Shown: positions 51,523 through 60,358 of the stretch, one piece after another
How positions within the stretch are numbered: the first letter of the stretch is position 1
Layout: every line of letters begins with the position of its first letter
NCBI GenBank assembly: GCA_918807975.1
Contig: OU964925.1
Location: forward strand, 31,965,608-32,029,607
Direction of reading: 5' to 3'
From: Aplidium turbinatum
Taxonomy: Eukaryota > Chordata > Ascidiacea > Aplousobranchia > Polyclinidae
Length of the DNA stretch: 64,000 bases
Position numbers and translations under genes: made by a program
Notes under the pieces: model-generated
What the model was told of the DNA's origin: nothing
The model's database searches: none
The model's input: only the letters and a program-made list of their open reading frames with translations

Positions 51523-53505
51523 ATGGGCGACTCCAGACGCAAGCGCGACTATGATGGTTATGTAATGTTTAGAGATTGGCTTGAACAAAGCAATCCGTTT
51601 ACTTTTGCTGATGAGCATCTACAATCCTTGACATCCGACTGGGTTTCTATATCTGGAGAAGATTTGGTTAATTGTGAGAGATCAGAGGAAATAGGAGCAA
51701 TCATTCAAAAAACATTGGATGGTCAAAATTTAGCAACTGCAACTATTCAACGCAAAACCTGCATTAAACCACTTGAGGTACTTGGAAATGTTGTAAAGAT
51801 AGATAAAGAACACGTAAATGTCATCTAATCATTCTTTTTACAAGACTGATCGCAATTGCAGAACGTGAAGACGATGTTGAGAAGTACTTTTCATTCGAAA
51901 TGACACCATATCCTCCTTCACATTTCAAGGATGGACTTAATAATCAAAGCTGCTTTGAGAACAACACTAATGAATGATACAGAAGCTGTTGATAATGACC
52001 AGATTGATAAAAATTCATTGTAGGCTATGTTGTTGATGGAGGTACCCTACTTCACAGAGTCAGATGGTTGAAAGACTCAACATTCGCTGAATTGGCTCAA
52101 CTCTATGTATCTTATGTTAGAAGACACTATGGTTCTGCTCATGCTATCTTTGATGATGATGGCGTATGAGCAATCTTTTCAGGCAAGATTGGAGGGCAGG
52201 AAATCATCAACCACTCAGCAGTCTCGTCGTCCAAGACCCTCAGACCATGCGCACCATGTGGAGGCCGGTGAGTTAGGCAGTGGTGGATGACATGGTCTGC
52301 GGTCTGTTCCGTGGCACCACACTCGCATTCTGATGAAGGAACTAGGCCCCACTTGTGCATGTCCGAACGAAAGCGGCCGACGCCAGTTCGCAGACGGTTA
52401 AGCCTGGTCCACGCAAACCTTGCGAGGGACATCCCTGGTGGACGGGGATCGGCGTCGGGTATGAAGTCACGGAGCGTGGAGGTGTGATTTTGCCACTCCG
52501 TGTTATACATGTGGTTTGTCCAGTGTGCCGCACTTAAACCAAGTTCTTCTGCGTTCTTAAGTAGTTGTTGTGCGGCAGGCACAAAGGGGCGTCTTGATTT
52601 CAGCCGCTGCTTTATAAGTGGTTGTCGCTTGAATGTTGCATGGAGGAGATGGTCGGGTGTCCAGAGCGCGGCGAGAGAGAGAAATCGTGGTTCCTTTACG
52701 GCGTAGCTCAGCGGGTTGGATGCCTGCTAGGATAGGTAGGCAGTCCGTCGGAGTGGGACGCAGGCATCCAGTCACAGTACGCAATGCGTCGTTGATGGCG
52801 GTATCAATCTGGTGGATGTGAGAACTACGACACCAGACCGGTGCGCAGTAGCCTACTCAGCGGTGGAAATCTTTCATGGAATGTTATCTTTGATGGATAT
52901 AAATACGCTTCTACAAAGTCAAATGAGCATATTCGACAAACTGCTAGTAAAAAGTGTCCAAATGTTAAAGTGGCGCCCGGAAGTGGCGTCTATCAATTCT
53001 GTAGGCTATCAGCTACACAAGATCGTTTTCTTTCGAATGAACACAACAAAGCTCAATTTATTGATAATTTCTGAGAGATTTCTAAGAAAGATGGACAGCA
53101 AATACCTATGACTGTGATGGTGATGCTGACACTGAAATTGTGGAAACAGCAATCAATCTTTCTTCAAGCAGACGAAATCCTATTGTTATTGTAGCCGACG
53201 ACACAGACATCATTGTTATGTTACTTTATCATTGGAGGGAAGATTTTCAAGATGTTGTATTTTTCCAAGAAAAGGCTCAGAAGGGATGGAGCATGAAAAC
53301 TGTTCCACCACCACTGGAGACAATCAGAGAACATCTTCTGTTTATTCATGCATAGTCCAGCTGTGATACTGTTTCGGCTCCATTTGGAAATGTAAGCTTT
53401 TTCAAGCTTGTGAAAAAATCTGATGAAGTGAAATATTTATCCATAGAAATGAGCGATGTTTGGGAAGACCAAGCTACGCAGAAGAGAGGCAATTTAAGAT
53501 AATTT
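51523..53505 (+). pseudogene. XPG/FEN1-like nuclease gene of copy 2, broken
   Basis: From the ATG at 51,523: MGDSRRKRDYDGYVMFRDWL, EQSNPFTFADEHLQSL, NCERSEEIGAIIQKTLDG. Then EREDDVEKYFSFEMTPYPPS (51,875) and VVDGGTLLHRVRWLKDSTFA (52,030), the Asp-containing first motif of FEN1-like nucleases. YVSYVRRHYGSAHAIFD is cut by a LINE and resumes IFDGYKYASTKSNEHIR. It continues IVIVADDTDIIVMLLYHW and LLFIHA, then a stop, then SSCDTVSAPFG. The order equals copy 1. Stops lie near 51,826 and 53,353, with frame changes at 51,960, 52,020 and 53,075. The carboxy Cys cluster is not found. Confidence 0.75.
52156..52880 (-). mobile_element. LINE fragment inserted in nuclease gene copy 2
   Basis: On the minus strand: ALRTVTGCLRPTPTDCLPIL, AGIQPAELRRKGTTISLSRR, then ARFAWTRLNRLRTGVGRFRS and CECGATEQTADHVIHHC, the end of a jockey-like LINE reverse transcriptase with its C.CG...Q...H...C motif. 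It ends in a CATCATCAT tail. A 15-bp duplication ATG(C/T)TATCTTTGATG (52141-52155 and 52881-52895) flanks it. At least one frameshift is present near 52,590. It is 5'-truncated. Confidence 0.85.
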
Positions 53506-55289
53506 CCTTGATCTTTTAAACATCCATGTAATAAGTTATTATTTCATATACCTTCCATTATTAATTCTACTTTAGACATAGAAAGTATATGGAAATGGCC
53601 AGGGCCTCCGAGAGAAATCAGCACTGGTCGGGAAACAATACGAAAAATAGGCCCCATAATATTTTTTAGCAAATATACACAACTAGTTTGTATCTTGCGT
53701 TGCATGTTCGTGTTAAGCTGAAATTAGCCTGCTTTCCTCAGCATGAAAAGAACTTCGTTCAATGTAAAAATCATCAATAATCACTGGATTACACTTGCAG
53801 CAAAAATGCCATTGAGGTAAACTATTTTGTCTAGAAAGCTTTGTAAACACACAATAAGCCTACAGACAACGAAAATAGTTCAACTAAGCATTTAGTTCAG
53901 GAGTGTCCAAACTTTTTCCCACGCGAGCGAGATTTGATAATAAGTGTGCGCGGCCAACAGCCACAATAATTTTTCGGAAAACTGCAAGTTGAATTTATAT
54001 GATTTTTGTGTGTCTGCAGGCCAAAAATAACACATTGTACAACAACAGGCGCGGCCATACAAAAACGTCTCGTGGGCTGGAGTTGGCGCGCAGGCCGGAC
54101 TTTGAACATCCTTGATTTAATTTAACCCTTTCTCAACTTTTTGCAATGCAAAATCACGGATCACAGCATCAAATGATAAAATTTTGCGACGTCTGAATTG
54201 ATGCACAACATGTAGCCTATAGTTAGGCTTTTCAATCGGTTGTGAGTCATAGGCCTACTGGAGCGCACACAATTCTTTACAAATTTCAGTAGCCTAAGTG
54301 CTAAAACCATGTTCTTAAAGCACAACCGTTGGAGGTAGCTACCGGAACACACAAAAAATCATAAAAAAACTATTTGGAAAAACCTTTCGAAGGTTGCAAT
54401 CAATGATTTCTTGTGTAGAGATTATGGGGTGGTTCGTTCTGGTTTGCAACTGAAGTTTGCTGTGTGACTTTCTGTCAAAAGTACCAACTCATCCAAAATG
54501 TCTTGAAAAATGTCATTGTTGTAGCCTACAAATGGTTTAAATTTGTCCACATGCACGCAAATGCACAGCAGACATACGATGAAATTTTCATGGAACTTCA
54601 AACTCATCGACGATAAGTTTGAGTTTGTTGCTACATTTGTCAATTCCAACAACTATCGAATCCTTTGCAATGGACGGTAGAATACATTTCCTTGGAATGA
54701 TTCAGCTAGTTAAGTGGAGTTATAAAAGCGTTCTGTCCTCAGGAAAAGAAAATCATTTTCTTTTGAATTTGTAATTGCCACTGCAACTTTAGCTTGCGAG
54801 TAGTAGCCTACTTTTTCCAGCTTTCTCTTACTTAGATTACATCTTCCTTTAATTTCATTAAATTCATCAGTAAATCTTGTCTAGGACCGTAGTCCACATA
54901 ATGCAAAGCAGTCACAAATTTAAAACTGCTAGTTGTAGGCTACTTCAGCATTGACTCAGCTTCCGATCAAGCTCTTGTTGGTTCCAACTTGATGCATTTA
55001 ACAAACGTCTTTAGAGCTTCAATTTCAAAATGGTAATGTAAAGTATTGGGTTTGACTGCACCACACCTTGATTACCCCCTCGAAGTCAATTTTCTTTGCA
55101 AGATGATAGGGCAGCTTTCTTTAGACTTTTCAGAATTTTCCCCTGACTGGGCTATAACTTTAAAGATGCCACAAGCTTACAGATAATTAATCAATTATTC
55201 CAAAAATGATAAGACATTTGAACAACGCTGTCTGTAGGCAACATTATGAATTCCAACTATATTTAAGCAACAACAACCATAAACAAAAA
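53506..55289. other. Inside nuclease transposon copy 2, nothing recognised
   Basis: No frame matches the known parts of the nuclease gene and I see no sharp transposon ends. Several GTAGCCTA motifs occur. Part may be a decayed insertion near 53,890-54,120. Confidence 0.35.
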
Positions 55290-56310
55290 ACTCAAATAAA
55301 AAAAAAACTCACTACCTTCCAAAATCACATCATGAGAAGCATGACCAACAAAAGGCTACTTGACCACACGAAAACAGAAGATCTTTTAACTATGACTGTC
55401 ACAATCAAGGTGCAATGCCTCGCGATGGCTTGCTTTGTATCTTCAACGAGCGTGTTGTTTTGGTTGTAGAATTCTGGTGCGATGTGTTATTATCGGTTAT
55501 GACCTGAAGTAACCTCTGATTACGAAATCTGTATTATGTAAAATGTGTTTTCTGGAATCATTTTCCCTACGTGACATTCTAGAGACTTCTGTTGTTTACA
55601 TTTAAATGCTGCTTGATAGAACAATGGTTCTTTATGATGTAACCTTACGTAACCTTCTCGAAGTTACTGGACTGAACAACCAACTATAAATAGTGGTGTA
55701 GTTTGTGTAATGTTCATTATTATTATTATGAGTTGATGATGAGAGTTGTGCTATGAGTTGTGGATTGGTAGTTGATGCAGAAATTATTGGTGATTGAGAC
55801 TTGAAGTAATTGAATACAAGTAGATGAGAATTGGTGCTGATATAAATTGTGTTCGAAATTAGAGTTATTTGAGAAGCCGTTCGTTAAAGTTCTTCAAGAA
55901 GTCAGATTATCATTTCACTAGTAGAATTATTCGACATTTAATTGAATGCTTTTCGGTTTGACCCATTAAACTACGTCATTGAACCTTTCCAAGTCTTTTT
56001 CCTGGTAAGAGATAGAAAGAAATCGTGACAATGACAAAATTACATCCAATTGCAGCAATAATAAAATCAAAAGTTTTAAAACTGTTCGGCCACACTAAAA
56101 GATCACAATTCGGAATCAGCAAAGTTTGCACAGAAGGAAAAGTAGAAGGAAAAAGAAAACGTGGCAGACAACCAAAACGATAGCAAGACAACATCCAATC
56201 ATGGACCGGACTCAACTTGGCGACACTGGGCGAGCTTGCTAAAATCGCCACTCTTGGAAGCAAATAACTCATGTTGATGCGCAATCTGCTGCAGACGGAG
56301 ATGATGATGA
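55290..56310 (+). mobile_element. RTE-like LINE tail, split by a solo LTR
   Basis: Before the LTR it reads HIMRSMTNKRLLDHTKTEDL, and after it MTKLHPIAAIIKSKVLKLFG, HTKRSQFGISKVCTEGKVEG and KRKRGRQPKR, then a stop. Known relatives have RIMR...G..L.DR...E.L followed by L.FLGH..R and GKRKRGRQ. A GATGATGATGATGAT tail closes it near 56,312. Confidence 0.78.
55397..56030 (+). mobile_element. Solo LTR, related to the Gmr1-like element
   Basis: 634 bp beginning TGTCACAATCAAGGTGCAAT and ending GAAATCGTGACA, flanked by ATGAC on both sides (55392-55396 and 56031-56035). It is in the opposite orientation to the 32-38 kb element and clearly diverged from its LTRs, with extra sequence, so it is older or of a sister subfamily. 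It interrupts a LINE. Confidence 0.88.
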
Positions 56311-56883
56311 TGATCCATAAACAAAAAATATACAGGATTTACTTTCTTTAATTGTGCTTGGACTGATACCTTTAACTTTCCCAGATAACTTATGTTGGAT
56401 ACAACATCTTATGCCTGGCCAACGCAGATTTTGAAGTTAAGGTTCAGTTGTCAAGCAAAAATAGTTCCCGCGTAGCTAAAACAGCACCAGTTTTCAAGTT
56501 GAAACTATCAATACAATCGAAACCGTTCAGTGATACAGAAATCCTTTCAGCTTCAGATTTTACAGTAGGCTACGTCTTGAAGCTGTTCAACATCGCCTAC
56601 CCACGAAAATGATTTGTTCTTGATGAAAAGCATCGAGAGTGCCATTTACAATGATTGAGAAATACTTGGAACTACGCACTTCACTTGAAAATTTGTTGAT
56701 TATTTAGTTGGTACATTTTTACTTTAGTACTGAAAATGGGCCCCCCTCAAAAGTGCAAAAACAAAAAACTACTCGTTTTTCCTTTACAATGTTTGCTAGG
56801 GGGGAAACTGGCCCGACTTCCCCCCCTCTCGGAGCCACTGGAGATGGCAACCCAGGGGTGTGTTGGAACCAACCAAATCCCGT

Positions 56884-57155
56884 CCGCCCCGATAGCTCAG
56901 TTGGTTAGCGCGTCACTTCTGGAACGAAGAAGCTTCAAGATCAAGCGGCGCTGGTTCGACTCTCGGGTGTGCGCTTGAGCAACGTACGTTAAGGACCGCT
57001 CTCCATTCAGCGGCATTTAGCCTAATAGATGGAATAATTCCCCGGCAACAAGACTTCAACAATCGGAAACTTCATTCTGTCAATCTCGGTGACCGGGCTT
57101 GCGTCAGTGATTCAAAGCCTCCACAAGTATGCGAAACTGCCAGGATTAAGCTCTG
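56884..57155 (+). mobile_element. tRNA-derived SINE
   Basis: The head CCCCGATAGCTCAGTTGGTT holds a well-kept A-box, and the B-box is GCTGGTTCGACTCTCGG. The body matches the family through GTATGCGAAACTGCCAGGAT. It is the best preserved head in the window. Confidence 0.87.
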
Positions 57156-57642
57156 CAAGAAGTTTTAGATGTTGTTGTTTATATATTGAGTTATCCAAAA
57201 TCAGTTTGAGGAGTAACTTCGGATGGGAAATTGTACACTTTTTCGTAAGCTCTGGTTTACCCATGCAGTAATTTATTACTTGTCACTCCTCACAAAAATC
57301 CACCAGGCTAAAGCCTAATGGTGGAATCTACCTTATAGTCCGCATTTAATGGCTAATAACGTCAAACGTGTGTATTTTTTGACCATAGTTCTTTTGTGAA
57401 AGTGATTCAGTATAAAATTATCTTTCGAATGAGGTATAAATTATCAATTTTAGACGATTTCGAAATTTTGGCCTATGGGGGCTGCGGCCATTATGGAAAA
57501 ATGGCCAAAACTCACTATTCCCAAGGGAGAATCATGGGGCTTTTTTTTTTGGTGACTCCACATCACCAATCGAACCTCCTGACAAAATTTCAGCTTGGTA
57601 TTATTTTTTTCCGGGTCAAATCATTCAGCGACTGGACTATTA

Positions 57643-58430
57643 GGCTATACAAATATACATGCTTATGTTGGTAGTTATTATGGCATATAATTATATACAA
57701 ATGGAGGTTCCTGTTCCAACAGGGCCATTGTTTGTCCACCAAGGTGCACAGCTGACATGTTCCTATGATTTTCAGCATTGCTTGGATTGGATCTATTTCT
57801 CCTAATTTTCTATGCATAATGTAGCCTAATCTTTTCTGATGAGGAGACTTAAAATATTTCTATGTTCTGTAGAAACCATAAAATACAACTTGTGCAGACG
57901 AAAATGCTCACAATGGAATTCCAGGTTGACACTATTTACCGTACCTTTTTCAGAACATACCGGTATTGCAAAAAAAAAAACGAGCACATGCTTTGTTCCA
58001 CGATTAACGAGTGCATCATAAATCCGTTTTGCACCATCAACCTTGTCAGTCTTACATTGAGACTGAAAACACAAAACCAGCACTTCCCACTGCTCTAATA
58101 TGCTGCTGATGACCTGTTCTCGAGAAAGCCACCATGTTTGTGCTAGTTTTGGAATTTTATGTTGAGCTTCAAAAGCAACTTTATGAATCAAAGAAAAGAT
58201 ACGGTACAAACCGAAAAAACCTAGATTTACCCAAATTTGAAAAAAAAACAACTTAAAACCGAGATGTGGTAAAAAAAAACAGATCTAGGTGGAAAAACCT
58301 AGCGCTGGCATCCTTGGTAACAACAAAGAACTAGCTCAATCCTTTGAATCTGAATTCTGAAATAGTAAAAACTAGGTCAATAAGAAAGGTTAATTCAAGC
58401 TGTTCACTAACCATTAAATTATTTACTTCA
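57643..58430. other. Right part of the pogo-type element, little recognised
   Basis: A minus-strand frame (58,251-57,826) contains VAFEAQHKIPKLAQTWWLSR, faintly like the DNA-binding helix region of pogo transposases, but not enough for a gene call. Confidence 0.3.
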
Positions 58431-59029
58431 GTCATTGAAAAAGCAGCAGTGGTCCAAATTATCAGCCGGTCCACTTTATAGCACTTTCCCCTACCGTAGG
58501 TGTAGGTAGTAAAAGTTGTTGTGCCAGTATGTGCACACTTGTTATTTTTGAGTAACAATTTCAAATTGTGTAACGATTTTGCAGTAACAGTTGAGCACTT
58601 TTGCTCTGCATCGAAAGCGATTGCCAATAGGGGCCCCTAAACTTAGCTGTGCCTCGGGCCCCCGTGAGCCTTAATCAGGCCCTGGTTCTACTGTAGATCC
58701 GCTGCTGCCCGAACTTTCTGCTAACAATAGAAATATAGGCCCACACAAAATAATTAAAATAAGTCATCCAAATACAAAATAAAATATTACAAAAAGGTAA
58801 ATACAGCTTCTCTGCGATTGGCAATAACTTACAATAAAATTTACATTGATATGAAAAAACTTATTTGATTCCATCAAAGTCTATTAGAATTATGACGTCA
58901 CTTGATGTTGTTATTGCATCTCAAATACTGTAGGCCTATCTGCACATGATTTTTATATGATCTGTAGATGCGTGGAAGAATTGAGTCAATGGTGGAACAT
59001 ATAATCATTTAGTAATGCTGATCTTCTTC

Positions 59030-59225
59030 TTCGTTTGAACCTTGTTCTTCGCCACTTCAAGGGTCGAGGGGCTCTGCCTTTTACCACCCTTGGGCAGTGG
59101 CGGCGACGCGGTCTAGATGTTTGGGCAGGTGTCGAGCAGCCATTGAATTGATTCGTCATCCAATTCACGCAGACCACGCACACCATTTGGCGCATGGTAG
59201 ATGGCGCAGTTACAGATGGTGTTTC
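59030..59225 (-). mobile_element. LINE 3' end fragment
   Basis: On the minus strand it reads HAPNGVRGLRELDDESIQWL then LDTCPNI and a stop, the same family as 52,156-52,880 (HGAHGLRVLDDETAEWL). The 3' untranslated part runs leftwards to about 59,030. Severely 5'-truncated. Confidence 0.7.
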
Positions 59226-60196
59226 ACGAGAAAGACATGATATATCAGCCAGATGCAGAATCATTAGAGTCAGCAAATGTTGGAAACACTGGACGGTAAT
59301 CCTTGTTGGTTCAGCTTGTTAAATCTCTAAACTAGATTTCTTCTGAATTTTGCTTCAAAACGAAAAATGTTGCTCCAGAGTAGTTAGTGCACCTATGAAC
59401 AATGCTAGCAGCTCTTATGAACAATGGTCTGCATTGTATTGCATTGATCAAGATGGTATCAAGGCCCGGTACTTGGTGAGCAACTCCTCGCGATGAACCG
59501 TCGTCTACGAATCGGGTCGAGGTTTCGAGTTATCCATTTAAGGGTTTGCATTTAAGCTCCAGTACTTGTAATAGGTATGGAATCTATCCTCCCCATAAAA
59601 CCGCTCCATGAACACTAGAAAGTGTATGTCCAGGCTTGGTAGGCGCATTGACGTCATCACAAACCAACATCGGCAATATCTGACGTCATCGCTCTTTCAA
59701 CCAATGAGCTCACTAAACACAAAATAACAATCCGTCAAAGAAGCTTGCCATGATGATCAACCAAAGGAAAACCACATTACCTTTCACACTATTGCCTTGA
59801 TGAGTTGAAAAATTAAAGTTTGCAAATTTTTGGGATAGATTTAAAAACAGGCATTGGTGTCAAGAACAGCCAACCTCTTTATAGAACGAGCCCTTCTCTG
59901 AGCAAGGGAATTCGCATCCCTAACTTCTGCACAGACATTTCAAGAATGACGTCATACCCGTTCACAACGTTTAATGAAGCCTCCTTTAACTGAGTTTTAC
60001 TTCCGGGTTTAGTTGTTTAAACCAACGCTATTTTCTCACACCAAATAAAATTTACACATGCCCAGGTGACCACATTCGGGATAGGATGTACATTTCTTCG
60101 CTTTAAGAAATGAAAACAGTTTAGAGGTTATTTTTGCAATTTATACTGAAGTTGTAGGAAAACCTTTACAGTTTCATGAAACAGGTAACAGACTAC
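59226..60196. other. Downstream of the LRR gene, nothing coding recognised
   Basis: It contains three TGACGTCA octamers (59649, 59681, 59947) within 300 bp. If the LRR gene stops at 60,197, this is its 3' flank. Confidence 0.4.
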
Positions 60197-60358
60197 TTAC
60201 CAGTTATGCAATGAACACCTCTCAGATATAATTTCCTTGGCAAATCGGCCAAGTTCGCAATCTTCAACATCCAGTTTCTTAATGTTCGCGACTGCACCCG
60301 CAAGCGCAATGACGCTGACGTCATCCATTACATTCGCACTCAGATCGAGCATCTCCAT
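60197..60358 (-). CDS. LRR exon c, probably terminal
   Basis: Acceptor TTTGCAG. It reads MEMLDLSANVMDDVSVIALA then GAVANIKKLDVEDCELGRFA and ERCSLHNW with an in-frame TAA exactly at 162 bp. The same bases form a good donor (CTG|GTAAGT at 60,200), so an internal exon of 158 bp is the alternative. Confidence 0.7.
   Translation of the reverse strand: MEMLDLSANVMDDVSVIALAGAVANIKKLDVEDCELGRFAKEIISERCSLHNW

Larger units (their letters stand above)
51133..57639 (+). mobile_element. Long-TIR XPG-nuclease transposon, copy 2 (decayed)
   Basis: TIRs of about 345 bp (51,133-51,480 and 57,300-57,639) start TAGTCCAGTCGCTGAA, with TTA on both flanks (51130-51132 and 57640-57642). The TIRs share GAGTCACC, GGAATAGTGAGTTTTGGCC and CACCAGGCTAAAGCC. 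The gene starts just inside the left TIR. LINEs at 52,156-52,880 and about 55,290-56,310, a solo LTR and a SINE lie within. Confidence 0.85.
49670..58491 (-). mobile_element. pogo/Tigger-type element, gutted by insertion and loss
   Basis: The ends GGGAAAGTACTATAATTTGG (49670) and CTTTATAGCACTTTCCCC (58491) are inverted repeats flanked by TA on each side (49668-49669 and 58492-58493), as in Tc1/mariner. TGGACCACC motifs recur subterminally at both ends. The carboxy tail of a transposase with a PHD-like finger lies at the left (50,037-50,420). The catalytic region is not found. The rest is the nuclease transposon copy 2. Confidence 0.78.
49594..58684. mobile_element. hAT MITE enclosing nest B
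   Basis: The ends CAGGGCCCGATTAACCATGA (49594) and TTAATCAGGCCCTG (58684) are inverted repeats, and GTTCTACT flanks both sides exactly (49586-49593 and 58685-58692). Without cargo it would be only about 270 bp. The GAGGCAC and GGGGCCCC motifs are mirrored near both ends. Confidence 0.88.

Noticed and set aside
56884-56960. Functional tRNA gene
   Set aside because: A- and B-boxes are good, but the acceptor stem does not close and the sequence continues into the SINE body shared by six other sites.
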